Assembly: GCA_000333855.2 (NCBI GenBank)
Contig: CM007318.1
Span: 1,219,050-1,283,049 of the forward strand
Source of the DNA: Endotrypanum monterogeii
Taxonomy: Eukaryota; Euglenozoa; Kinetoplastea; Trypanosomatida; Trypanosomatidae
Direction of reading: 5' to 3'
Length of the DNA: 64,000 nucleotides
The position numbers and the translations under genes are program-made. Positions 9,839 through 21,988 of this stretch are shown here, in pieces. Within the stretch, counting starts at the first letter, position 1, and each line of letters starts with the position of its first letter. A model generated the notes under the pieces. It made no database searches. It had not been told where the DNA came from and saw nothing but the letters and a program-made list of their open reading frames with translations.

Positions 9839-11266
9839 ATGTTTGGCGGAGGCGAGGAATATTTTCAGGACCCTCCCGAAATCGACCGGGAGACACTCAG
9901 CCGCTTCGCCGTCTTCTGCGCCCGTCTTCGCGCCATAGAGAAACCTGGAAAGAAAACCATTACGGAATCTGCCACGCTGGCACGCGACGTTGGCGACACC
10001 CTCCTGTCCTACGAGCTGGTCGTGGGTGCGCTTTTCCGTCACATCAAGACGTGGACAGGCCAGAAGAAACTCGCGTGCTGGTATGTGCTCGACAAACTTT
10101 GTAAGGAAGACCGCGACAAGTACGGCTACACTGCCGGCAAATATATTCTCGAAGTCGGACGAGACCACATCCCGTACGAGGATGCTGAGCTCGCCGGCAA
10201 GTACGAGAGCCTCGTGGAGCACTGGGAAAATGTTTTTCCCCGACATGTCGTAGATACGCTGTGGATCGCCAAAAAAGAACGCCTCTGGGCCGTTGATCAC
10301 CCAAACGAGGTGAACCAGCAGCAGCAGGCCGAAGAGCAAGAATGGGCGCGCGAGGAAGTAGCCATGCAAGATGAGGACGGTCTGAACGACTTTGGTCAAC
10401 CTTGCATCGACTACCTGCAGGGACACTGCACATGGGGCGACAACTGTCGTCTGTACCACCCCCCTGGCGAGGAGGGGTCTCTGCCGGTGGAGTGCCGTAT
10501 GGGGGACTGGAAGTGCTCAGCATGCGGCGTCATCAATCGGCACTTTCGCCGTCGCTGTTCCAACTGCGTGCGTGAAAAACCACAGTACAAGAAAGGGCGT
10601 GTGCCATCGGCAGAGGATAAAATTCTCTGCACACCAGACCCGGCGGTGACGGCTGCCTTTCATCAGCAGTTTGGTTACAACCCTTACGTGCCAGAGGAAG
10701 CGGTCGCACATTTCAAGCTGCGGCAAGAGGGCGTATCCGCGGAGGAGTACCGCGAAGAACGGGCTGCCGCATATCGTGTGCGCATTCTCGGCAAGGCCCC
10801 ATGCAACCCCCTGGAGGAACGCTGCAAGACGACGAAGCACTTCCCAGATATTCACATGGAGGCGGACGAAGAGTACGAGGTGGGATCGGACGGTCTCGTA
10901 GCGAAGCGGCAGCGCACTGAGAGCCTCGTGCCCGCAAACACGTCGCCGAACAGCGCCATAGCGCTCTTCTCGCAGTTGGTCATGGAACGCGGCATTTTGG
11001 ACCCCACTGTGCCGCCGCTTTTTGCTGAACTCTCTCGGTACATCCGCCAGGCCGCTGGCGACACGACGATGGTGCTCAACGAAACCCAGGCAGAGGTGCT
11101 TCTGTCTGCGTGCAAACTAGCTTTTACTGCGTGGAATGCAAACAAAGGCTCAGTCCCTTTCGTCGCTACTTTCTTCAAGGCAATCAGGCACAACGAGGGA
11201 AAACTCGGACTTTCAGGTGATCAGGTGGAGCAGCTCGAGTCGATGAGCAATTTGTTTTTGGCGTGA
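9839..11266 (+). CDS. CID domain, CCCH and RanBP2-type zinc-finger protein
   Basis: 475-residue predicted RNA-processing factor. Residues 1 to about 145 look like an RPR/CID (Pol II CTD-interacting) helical domain, with a segment around WYVLDKLCKEDRDKYGY typical of Pcf11/SCAF proteins. Residues 189-208 form a CCCH finger (C-x7-C-x5-C-x3-H, HCTWGDNCRLYH). Residues about 223-246 form a RanBP2-type finger (DWKCSACG then RRRCSNC, W-x-C-x2-C-x10-C-x2-C), a class that binds single-stranded RNA. The C-terminal 100 residues are helical. The combination points to coupling of transcription with polyadenylation or trans-splicing. Trypanosomatid RPB1 lacks canonical heptads, so the ligand of the CID is an open question. 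ATG 9839 is the first methionine in frame. The family assignment is fairly firm; the precise role is inferred. Confidence 0.85.
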   Translation: MFGGGEEYFQDPPEIDRETLSRFAVFCARLRAIEKPGKKTITESATLARDVGDTLLSYELVVGALFRHIKTWTGQKKLACWYVLDKLCKEDRDKYGYTAGKYILEVGRDHIPYEDAELAGKYESLVEHWENVFPRHVVDTLWIAKKERLWAVDHPNEVNQQQQAEEQEWAREEVAMQDEDGLNDFGQPCIDYLQGHCTWGDNCRLYHPPGEEGSLPVECRMGDWKCSACGVINRHFRRRCSNCVREKPQYKKGRVPSAEDKILCTPDPAVTAAFHQQFGYNPYVPEEAVAHFKLRQEGVSAEEYREERAAAYRVRILGKAPCNPLEERCKTTKHFPDIHMEADEEYEVGSDGLVAKRQRTESLVPANTSPNSAIALFSQLVMERGILDPTVPPLFAELSRYIRQAAGDTTMVLNETQAEVLLSACKLAFTAWNANKGSVPFVATFFKAIRHNEGKLGLSGDQVEQLESMSNLFLA

Positions 11267-11579
11267 GAAAAACAACCAGAAAATGCGTAGGCAGTATGTT
11301 GTGAGGAGGAAGCTCTTTATCTGTCTCGAAAAAAAAAAAAACAGAACCCCCAGGAAACAGAGCACGCGCATACTGCACGACCTGGTTGGAATCCTGCAGA
11401 GCAGTGGAAAGAACTTCCGCATAGGTGCACGTTGTCGCGCACAATCCCGTGTTGTAGTTGTTTCGTATAAGTGTCTGTGTTTGCGTGTGCTTGTGTTTGT
11501 CTCTGGACTTCTACTCGCGATGCGCATGAGGGACCGTATGTGGTCTCTCTGAGTCAAGGATTCAAAGGTAAATAACCGA

Positions 11580-11599
11580 GAAGCATGACGTCATGCTTC
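11580..11599. repeat. Perfect 20-bp palindrome
   Basis: GAAGCATGACGTCATGCTTC equals its own reverse complement. It lies about 310 bp downstream of the zinc-finger gene stop codon, in its likely 3' UTR. It could fold as a 3' UTR hairpin only with a very tight loop, or act as a dimeric protein site. No function is known to me. Confidence 0.9.
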
Positions 11600-14347
11600 C
11601 GAGAAAACAGCACCACCATCTGCTCACACGCACCGGTGGGAGCGGCCAGTTCTTCTGTGTGGAAATGGACCTCTATCAGAATAAGAGCATCCATATAAGT
11701 ATCCGACGGTGGTCACCTCTCGAAAACCGTTGAATACGGACGGCTCCAGGAGTATATATATATACATTATTGATTAATTTATGTTCACGTCACAGTGAAA
11801 TCTGCCTCGTAAATCAATACCTCAGTCCACTCCCTTCCCCCCCTCCCTCCCTCCCCTTTCGTATTGGGCTAGCATCCACGTCTAAAGCTTGAAATCTATT
11901 GGTAGCCCAAAACCAAACGGGGTACAATAGCAAGACGACTGTCGCACAGTTCCCTGATGGCACATTAACACTTGCTTTGTACACCGTGAGTATCTAGCCA
12001 TGACGTATTTCCAGTCAAATACACAAGCGTATGACAACCAGTGGACACATGGTTGCCGCTTCTCGGCATTCACCCTCACACGTAGGGTAGTCTTGATCCC
12101 CATATCCCCGTCACCCTCTTTCTCTCTGCAGCCTAAATCAGAATCTGTTGCTCTCCCTCTTTCCCTGGAAAAATGTACAAGCACGCCAGTGCTTGGGGAT
12201 AACGGTGGTGTTCAAGTGAATTACAGCCACTGAATAACATTTTTTCTCCTTTCTGGGTTGGGAGCAGCGCAGCGGATACCGCAAGGTTTTCTGGCCGCCC
12301 TCCCCTCCCCCCTTACGATTGAGCTTGACAAAGTCAAGGAGTGACATCGTTTTTTTTTATTATTATTTGTTCGGACTTTCATGAGACGACCCTTTCCTTT
12401 CACCTGCAACCAGTGATCTGTTCTTTTCTGGCTATCTCCATACTCAACATTTCATGAGTGGCGACTAACTCTTCAGGAAGCAGATTTCTACTGTGAACTG
12501 TAATCGCCCATCAAACTCGAGAGTTGGAACATGATTGAATGCCGATGGCGGAGCGCGGGGAGGGCGCCGGTGTCGTTGGGTCCTCCTTCAGATCACAACT
12601 ACGAAAGCACTACCGAACGCGAACGCGTCATTCACACCATCCCTCCCACCGAAGAGTGTACCTCGATAAGTTTGATTTTACGTCTGCCTTTAGACTGGGA
12701 AAAAATATAAACATGAGCGGATCCTCCCCTCTCCCACGGTTGCGTCTTCCGGATGAGAGCATTCACAATCATGTAAAATCGATGCTATCGTAAAGTCCTA
12801 AAGGTGCTTTACTTTCCAAAAAGTTGACACATCACTTCCGAATTATTTTTTTTTCTTTTAGGGGGAGGGAGGGACTGGCGGATACACCTCCGTATCACTG
12901 CACACAAACTAACATGAATAGTGTGGCCCCGTGTATCTGCGACTGGGCCAACCGTTTCCTTGTCTTGGATGTGGATGGAAAAGAATCTTTCAATGGCCAC
13001 TTGACCGCGGTATACACCTGCGTTCCAAAGCTGGGTCAGAACGAGGTGGAGATATTTTTTTTTTCCTGGTGGTGTACTGAAGAGAGCAATGCAGGCACGT
13101 GGCAGAAGTACAGTACAATTGAAAAGCCTCGAAGTAATCTTCGGAACGGCAGTGACCGCACACACTTCCGAGAGCTATGAACTATCTATGGACTAGTACA
13201 CTGAATAAAATGACCACGCCTTCCACGAAAAAGTCTCAGATCGTGGGGTGCGGGTGCCTCTCTGACCGCCTGTCATGGCGTTGGCCTTGGCGATTGAGAT
13301 CATGTCGCTTGCATGCACGCCCCTCCCCGACCCCACCCAACATCAGCAGCACCAACCACCCCATTCCTTGGTGTTTTCGGCGGTAATCGTTACCTCTCTG
13401 AAGTGAAATATATTTTTTTTATATTCTCGTATTTTACTTACCTTAGTATGACACCGGTCTCCTTTTTTTGTTCGCCTCTCTACTTGCCGTTGCACCTGCA
13501 CCCTAATCAGTCGAAGTTAGGAGGCGAACATTTGGGAGGGAAAAACGGGAAATAGGGAATGAGAAGAGCGTGCAATCCACAGTACTACTGAGCTGTCGGG
13601 GTACTGGATGATCTTTTTTTTTTTTTGGTCTTGTGGCAGAGGGTGTAGAAAGAGCTGGTGTTTGGACAACGACTAACAGACACACGTGACTGTGTTTCAC
13701 GTCATGTCGAACTCCGATGTCATGCCCTACGGACGCCTGCGTGTACCTGCCAGGGAAAAGTAATCTCGAGCTATCCCCTGAAGTTACTGCTTATTAGATG
13801 AACTGCAACGATTGGTTTCTCAGAGACGCCAAATCACGCCCTCTTCTAAGCTTAGACACTGATTTATTTTTTTTCCAAGATCAATCATCTGCTCTTCTCA
13901 TCAATAAGAATTCTCACCTAAATACTTTTTATTCTACAGATTTAATTTCGCACATCTACGGTATTTTTATTCTGGGTAAGGGCACTAGGTCGAAGTCTGA
14001 GTGCGGCAACTTTGGCACTGCTCCTCCCCCCTCCCGTCTTCCCTTTTTTTCGTCCCATTTTCTCTCAGAATCGATTTGGTTTTTTCCCTCTGTTTTTAAT
14101 CCGTTTGTGTTCATTTTCCTGCATCTGTGTACTTCCCTTTTCGTGGTCAGTACTTTCCACACCTTTTTCTTCGCCTTCCCTCAGCGTACCATCTCACTCC
14201 TCCTTTCATACAGCTGTTTTGCAGACGGCAAAGTCGTATCCGACAACGTCCCTCTAGTGCAGTGTTAGGGGGAGGGTAATGTTTTTTTTTCTCACCTGCA
14301 ACTAAACGATGATTTCTTTTATTTGCTCGTTTCGTTTCGTCGTCCAC

Positions 14348-14349
14348 AG
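14348..14349 (+). promoter_or_regulatory. Good spliced-leader acceptor ahead of a decayed gene
   Basis: A T/C-rich tract (14311-14345) ends in CACAG nine bases before an ATG (14358). This is the best-formed acceptor-plus-ATG in the 5-kb gene-poor region. It supports the idea that a transcribed gene once lay, or still lies in fragments, immediately downstream. Confidence 0.45.
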
Positions 14350-14357
14350 CTCCCACG

Positions 14358-15400
14358 ATGAGCTTCATTAACACCTGCGCGCACCTCCATGGAAACCAAA
14401 CACCGACACGCACGCGCGAAGGAATCCGCGGAGGAGGAGGAGGGGGAGGAGGGAGTCAAGATGAGCCCCGCCTTGCTGAATTCTCAGAACATCACGAAGG
14501 AAAGGTGGCAGCACAAAGATGCAAGAGCATCACCGTCCCCTTGACCCAGTACACGAGAGCGTTAACGCCCACGGCACTTAGGCCCGCGTAATTCCCAGCG
14601 ATGTGGGTTTCACAATGCAGACGCAGCATATATACTTGGAGTTGGTCGGCCTGTACCCTGCCTACCCGTACCATCAGACGTAAGCGAAGGAGGAGGGGGT
14701 TTGATGAGGGTTTGCTCTATACTTATACACTCCCCCTTCCTCCTGAACGGTTCCTCGGTACTTCGTATCCGACCTGCGTTGACTGATGGAAAAACTATTG
14801 GTGTGGTGTAGCATAAACAGCTTGTCAGTATCTCTGTTGGAGAGAAGCAGGTGTATCACGCTGAACGTAATGTGCCGATGAGGCGAGGCCCCTCGACACT
14901 CGGACCCTGGATCTGTTCGCATTTGAGCTGAGCAAGGAAAGGGAAGCGTAATTCGGTCCCCGTATTGAAAATACGGTCGACCTCCCGATGGACTGGATTT
15001 GTGGGTGACATCTGCGCCTTTTCGGCCAAGTCCTTCGAGTTCATCACCCAAGCGCTGGACTTTACCTGGCAAGGCACAGTATGCATGTCTGCTACCCCTC
15101 TTCGAGAGAATCTGGTGCGAAGAACTGCGGTAGCGGTGCAGGATGAATAACCCACACAACGAAGAACAATTCCACATCTTTACACGGGGGACGCCGGAGC
15201 AATCATACGGGATAACTCGGCGCGTGCCCCTCTCCCTCTAATGTTTGGTCATCTGCAAAACTACATTCAAACCCCAACGCCACCATCACCACCTCGACCC
15301 CCCCCCTTTTTGTTCCACCCATTGAAGGCCCATGGACATTCCGATGTGCCTTGCTGCAGGAGCAACAACGATGGCAAGCATCATGCCATACAGTAGTGAA
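14358..15400 (+). pseudogene. Candidate multiply frameshifted pseudogene
   Basis: Several coding-like segments follow one another on the + strand in changing frames. One starts MSPALLNSQNITKERWQHKD (ATG 14461). Another contains VIPSDVGFTMQTQHIYLELV (about 14587-14683). A third contains ARPLDTRTLDLFAFELSKER (about 14883-14945). A fourth contains CAFSAKSFEFITQALDFTWQ (about 15013-15072) and runs to 15150. A fifth starts MNNPHNEEQFHIFTRGTPEQ (ATG 15145). Each is cut by stops or shifts within 30-60 codons. A good acceptor and ATG (14358) precede the block. I do not recognise the family. The reading rests on visual judgement of coding character, so chance cannot be excluded. Confidence 0.35.
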
Positions 15401-16241
15401 TAACGCTCGAAAGGGGCTCAAGAAGAACCCTGTGAGAAAAAGGAATTAAAATGCACACGCGCGAGCACACAGATCTATAAACACTGACGTCATTTTCAGA
15501 AACTCTGTGTGTGTGTGTGTTGATGTGTGTGTGTGTGCGTGAGCTCCCGTGTGTACATCTTTATTCCCTGTCATCATAAAATGTTATGTTCGTGTTTTTT
15601 TCTTTTGCGCCACCCGCGTTCAAGCGGCGTCAAAATCAAGACTGACTCTGTCTACGCTATTGAGGAATTTTTTTTCAAAAACTTGAAAAAGAGAAAAACT
15701 AAAAACAAAGACAACAGCAATGTGACGAAATGAATGTAAATAAAAGGAAGAAATGTGGTACGATATATCGCACAATCCCTCCCCCATCAGACATCCATGA
15801 CCTCGGGAAAAATAAAGTATCGTCAACGAGGGTTGCTGACATAATCGGTTCCTGCTTGCACTTATCCACTAGGGGAGCTCTGTTGCGCCTCTGACTCAAT
15901 AACTGAATCCAATGTGTATGTGAGAGGTCTTCCTCGTTTCCTTTTGGGGTTTCAGGCCTGTAAGCGTCTGCGTTTGCGGGCTGGTAACGCCCTCGACATC
16001 CGAAATATTTTACCGAATTTCCTGCACCCCTCCCCCCTCCTTCCTCAAAATTGACATCCAACTCAAATGACCGTGCTACTTCTAACCACTTTAACACGCC
16101 GACATATGGAATCGCACACGCGTGGATGAGAGGGAGAAGTACTCATCACCCTTACCTGTCCCCCTTCTTCCTGCTCGCAGAGGGCACCCATGTCACACTC
16201 GTGGTGCTCAGCTCCTCTCACCCCTCAATAAAACTAGTCAA
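15401..16241. other. Gene-poor region, second part
   Basis: No gene seen. It contains GT-rich simple sequence (15505-15540), A/T-rich stretches, and from about 16140 the pyrimidine tract and acceptor of the small LRR gene. Confidence 0.6.
16179..16180 (+). promoter_or_regulatory. Predicted spliced-leader acceptor for small LRR gene
   Basis: A clean C/T tract (about 16156-16177) ends in CGCAG. It sets the start of the mature mRNA, so the GTG-initiated frame upstream is not used and ATG 16242 is the start. A short upstream ORF (16190-16231) lies within the resulting leader. Confidence 0.6.
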
Positions 16242-16862
16242 ATGGACATGGACTCGGGTAAAAATCTACCCTCGCAAGAGGTGCTTCGCTGCTACGAAGA
16301 GCTACGAGATGCGACGCTCGATTTGATATCCGCAAATCCAAAAGACTCGCTCAATGTGCACGGCACATACATGTTTCTCTGCAAAGTCTACGACTACCCA
16401 CTTTGCGACCACTACGTGGAGTATCTCAAGCGATACACCGTGGTGCAAGCAGCCATATCTAAAGGCCTAGCAGATCGAGTGCTGCACATGGTGCGTCGTC
16501 TCGACTTTACCCCTACGTACGTTGGCAAGAAAGCGTGGCTACCCATACTAGTCACCCTCTCGAGCTGCGTTCTTCTTCACTCTCTGTCACTGTCAAACCA
16601 GCAGTTGGACAGTGGCATGGTACTGCTCCTCACCTACAGTCTTCCCCCTCTCGTACAGCTGTCTCGCCTGGACCTGTCTGGAAATCCAATCGGCTGCACC
16701 GGTGTGCAGGCTCTCATACGCCTCGCTCGGGCTTCTCCGGCTCTAGTATACTGCAACATCCATGGCGCTGCGTCTATTGCCCCTCTGACACGACAACTGC
16801 AGACTGCTTTGGCAGACAACCAAAGACGAGCGTCTCAAGCGGAGGTGGCGGGCCATGAATAG
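16242..16862 (+). CDS. Small leucine-rich repeat protein
   Basis: 206-residue hypothetical protein. The N-terminal half (about 1-100) is helical and not recognised. Residues about 105-165 carry RNI-type leucine-rich repeats (LHSLSLSNQQLDSG, LSRLDLSGNPIGCTGVQALI), the ribonuclease-inhibitor/NOD-like pattern common in trypanosomatid LRR proteins. The protein ends in a short charged tail. No signal peptide or membrane segment is visible. The predicted mRNA leader carries a 14-codon upstream ORF out of frame with this gene. The function is unknown; protein-protein interaction is the only reasonable inference. Confidence 0.75.
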   Translation: MDMDSGKNLPSQEVLRCYEELRDATLDLISANPKDSLNVHGTYMFLCKVYDYPLCDHYVEYLKRYTVVQAAISKGLADRVLHMVRRLDFTPTYVGKKAWLPILVTLSSCVLLHSLSLSNQQLDSGMVLLLTYSLPPLVQLSRLDLSGNPIGCTGVQALIRLARASPALVYCNIHGAASIAPLTRQLQTALADNQRRASQAEVAGHE

Positions 16863-17417
16863 CACCGACAGAATCGGCGGTACGCGGCCTTCTGTTTTTT
16901 CTTTTCCCCATTGCTGTTGCTCCTCTCGCACAGCGACTTCCATCGAAGACAAGCGCAACCGTCCATAGATGTACTTTAATTCGTTGTGTGTGCGTGCGTG
17001 CCTCTGCGCACCTTTCCTTTACACCCTCGCAGGATGCTGCGGCCAATGTTCATGGAAATTACCCCCCCCCTCCCTTGTAGCTGCAACAAGTGAGCCGTAG
17101 CCACGTGGGCGTGCGGGAAGAAAGATATCGCGCTCAAGAAACATAGTAACAGCTCCTAGATAGCCATGGATGTATAAATGCACACCTGTGGTTCAGCAAT
17201 CAGGCTTGTACCCCCTCATCCGTTCGCCTTGCATGCTGCAAGCGTGTGGGTAGATTGAAGGGCGAACTCGCGAGTGTGTATGTTCGTAATAACACGATTC
17301 GGTCCCCTTTTTGGCCCTCCTCCACCTCTTTCGTTGCCTTTGTGGCAATACCTTCGGCGATGTGCAGGTGTCGTTGCACACACACACACACACATACCTA
17401 ACTGCAAAGCGGGAGTG
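16863..17417. other. Intergenic region
   Basis: About 555 bp between the small LRR and TPR genes, including a (CA)n run at 17378-17394. No other feature is seen. A C/T-rich tract around 17300-17340 is the probable trans-splicing signal for the TPR gene. Confidence 0.55.
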
Positions 17418-18695
17418 ATGCTCACTCGTCTTTCACTACCCGTGAGGCGTCTGTCCGCCACAGTGACATGTAACCCTTTGTTTCTCTGTCGGAGTCGACT
17501 GGCAGGCATCACAGCAACTCTTAGTGACCAGTCTTTCTCTGGTGCAACACGGGTACCTCGACGATGGGCCAGCTCGAGCGATAACGGCAACTATGCTAGC
17601 ACTGACGCCGCCGGCACCAGTGCCGAAGTAGCACATAGTCTTAGCGAGAGAGAGTTAATCGACCTCAACAAGTCCGCTGCGGAGGCGTTCGAGAAAGGTG
17701 AATTTCCCGCGGCTATCGAGGCGTGGGAACGAGTTGCGCGGTCGAAGCAGCACACCCCGAATAGTCCGACCCTCATGAGCTGTCTGAACAACCTGGCCTG
17801 TGCGTACGGAGAGATGGGTGACAACGTACGGAAGCTGAAGCTGCTGGAACGCTCCCGCGACCTGGTGCAGACAGTGTACGGCACCGACCACCCGCAGTAT
17901 GGGATGGTTCTGTACAATATGGCCTGTGCCAAGGAAGAAATCGGCCTCTATGCTGAAATGAAGCAGCTCCTCTCAGAGTCTCTCGCTCTCCATGAAAAGC
18001 GCTTCAACCCACAGCATGCCAAGGTGGGTCGCGTTCTGCTGCTGCTCGCCACTGCCCACGGTCACCTCGGCGAGCACGAGGAGCAACTTAAAGCTGCTAA
18101 ACATGCGTACGAGATTGTGCAACGTCACTGCGGATCAGAGCATGTGCAGACCAGTGTAGCAATGATGACCCTCGCGCGAGCGTACGGTGCGACAGGACAG
18201 GTAGAGCGACACCTGCAGCTTTGTCAAGCAGCCTACAGCATTCAAGAGAAGCAGCTTGGTCCAATGAACCCGCAGTTGGCCGTAACCCTCATTGAACTTG
18301 CCGACGCGCACAGGGCGAACAACGACCTCTACAATCAAAAAGCGCTGCTCGAACACGCAGTTGAACTTCAGCAGCGGTCCTTTGGGCAGCAGCACACCCG
18401 CCTTATTGATACGTATATCGCACTCGGAGATGCCTGTGGGCTTCTGGAAAATTCTCAGTTGCAAGCTCAGTACTACCTCGAGGCACTAAAGGTTGCTCGT
18501 CAGCGTTTCCGAGGAAGACACATTGCCACCGGCAAGGCCGCTGTGAACGCTGCTCGCGCGTACCTTATTCAGGGAAACAGGGAGAATGCGCAGTCACTTT
18601 TGGACGAGGCGCGGTCTATTCTGGATCGAAATGTGAGCCCAGCGCATCCTCTCTCGAAGCAGTTGAACAAGATCACGAACGAGATGAAGCAATAG
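17418..18695 (+). CDS. Mitochondrial TPR protein (kinesin light chain-type repeats)
   Basis: 425-residue protein. The N-terminus (MLTRLSLPVRRLSATVTCNP) is rich in Arg, Ser and Leu without acids, typical of a mitochondrial presequence. From about residue 75 to the end it is built of tandem 42-residue TPR units of the kinesin-light-chain/TPR_12 type. Recurrent motifs are LNNLACAYGEMG, LYNMACAKEEIG, LLATAHGHLGEHEEQL and LARAYGATG, separated by short links containing HP or HAK. TPR arrays mediate protein interactions, so a mitochondrial assembly or translation factor is plausible but inferred. The open frame extends further upstream through CA-repeat sequence (translating as HTHTH) from a non-ATG codon, so ATG 17418 is preferred. 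Confidence 0.85.
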   Translation: MLTRLSLPVRRLSATVTCNPLFLCRSRLAGITATLSDQSFSGATRVPRRWASSSDNGNYASTDAAGTSAEVAHSLSERELIDLNKSAAEAFEKGEFPAAIEAWERVARSKQHTPNSPTLMSCLNNLACAYGEMGDNVRKLKLLERSRDLVQTVYGTDHPQYGMVLYNMACAKEEIGLYAEMKQLLSESLALHEKRFNPQHAKVGRVLLLLATAHGHLGEHEEQLKAAKHAYEIVQRHCGSEHVQTSVAMMTLARAYGATGQVERHLQLCQAAYSIQEKQLGPMNPQLAVTLIELADAHRANNDLYNQKALLEHAVELQQRSFGQQHTRLIDTYIALGDACGLLENSQLQAQYYLEALKVARQRFRGRHIATGKAAVNAARAYLIQGNRENAQSLLDEARSILDRNVSPAHPLSKQLNKITNEMKQ

Positions 18696-20892
<2,197 letters not shown>

Positions 20893-21212
20893 TGCAGCGT
20901 TAAACACGCAGTCACAGAAGTGTTGTCGTTGTCGGAGGCCATATCTCCGTTGATGCACTGGTCCCACCTCCCTACCCCTTTTTATCTCTAGTGGTCTTCG
21001 CCGCGATGTATACCGGGGCATACAAGCTTGAGTACACCTTCTCATTGCCCACCCACCCCCCTTTGTTAATGAGGCGTGGTGGCGAATGCGCCAATCACGA
21101 AAAAAAAAAAATCAAGGAGAGGTGATAGCAAGAGAAGCAAGGAAAAGCCTACGTGGATGGCGAAGTCCGTCGTCATAAGAGGAAGCTGTGCCACGGCATC
21201 TTCCTGTCCACA

Positions 21213-21253
<41 letters not shown>
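21213..21253. repeat. (GT)n microsatellite
   Basis: About 20 uninterrupted GT dinucleotides in the RUVBL1 3' flank. Confidence 0.95.
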
Positions 21254-21260
<7 letters not shown>

Positions 21261-21542
21261 TTTATGTTTTGGTGACTCGTTTCCTTATTATTGTGGCGAT
21301 TATTTCGAGGAAGGGAAATTGAGATTCTTGGATCTTTCGCGATCTCTAAGGAGATGGACAAAAAGTGGAAAAAAAAAGAAGGCGCCAGCTCATGTGTGGC
21401 AAACTAAACGGCTAAGCACATGGCCAAAAGAATTGATGGGCTATGCAACCCCCTCCGTCCTCTCCAAGACCCCCTGCGTTATCTGGTCGGTGGGTACAAG
21501 AATACAAAATGTGTCTATTCCTCAACTCGTCCCATCGCGCTC

Positions 21543-21712
21543 ACCCTCCCACTCCTTCTTCTTTACCCCCACCCCCACCCTCCCACTCCTTCTTCTTTAC
21601 CCCCCCCCACCCTCCCACTCCTTCTTCTTTACCCCCACCCCCACCCTCCCACTCCTTCTTCTTTACCCCCCCCCACCCTCCCACTCCTTCTTCTTTACCC
21701 CTCCCCCCACCC
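21543..21712. repeat. Pyrimidine minisatellite with alternating 34/32-bp units
   Basis: Five copies of a unit built on CTCCCACTCCTTCTTCTTTA followed by C-rich filler. Copies start at 21546, 21580, 21612, 21646 and 21678, so spacing alternates 34, 32, 34, 32 bp. This is a 66-bp higher-order repeat in 2.5 copies, with a degenerate last filler. The + strand is almost entirely pyrimidine. It sits directly upstream of the SET-like gene and may serve as an exaggerated polypyrimidine tract for trans-splicing. Confidence 0.9.
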
Positions 21713-21988
21713 TCCACCTCCGTCGTTTACTTCGGTTTGAATGAATTGGCCAGACGAAATCGGTACGACTTCAGTGTACGCGAGGAAACCGGAAAAAAAC
21801 AGAGCTGAAAACAAATAATCCATTTTTGATGAAGAGCTCTAACGATCTTTGAAACGCATAAGATCCCAACGCTTATTAACCACGCCCAACCGACACAACC
21901 ACGTACCCGCGCATGACTGCTAGTGTTGTTTGATTCAGTGCTATGGTGTTCACGTGTGTAAGAGCGTGTCTTTACGGATATAGCTTTG

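Larger units (their letters stand above)
11267..14357. other. Gene-poor region, first part
   Basis: About 3 kb after the zinc-finger gene with no full-length gene. It contains a perfect 20-bp palindrome (11580-11599), short TA and T runs, and a few isolated coding-like patches. One begins at ATG 12914 (NSVAPCICDWANRFLVLDVDG and onward, to 13180) and another at ATG 12714 (ending at 12793). These patches are short, have no homology I recognise, and are interrupted in every frame. They could be pseudogene remnants or chance. Together with 14358-15400 this is the longest stretch in the window with no intact gene. Confidence 0.5.
20893..21988. other. Intergenic region with (GT)n and pyrimidine minisatellite
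   Basis: About 1.1 kb between RUVBL1 and the SET-like gene. It holds a (GT)n run (about 21213-21253) and the C/T minisatellite described separately. The spurious Pro/Ser/Phe-rich open frames here are translations of that repeat. Confidence 0.75.

Noticed and set aside
9770..10459. 229-codon open frame on the minus strand opposite the zinc-finger gene
   Set aside because: Antisense shadow of high-GC3 coding sequence. No minus-strand protein gene is otherwise present in the window.
13798..14268. 156-codon frame from ATG 13798
   Set aside because: Mostly Phe/Ser/Leu from a pyrimidine-rich tract that looks like a trans-splicing signal, not protein.
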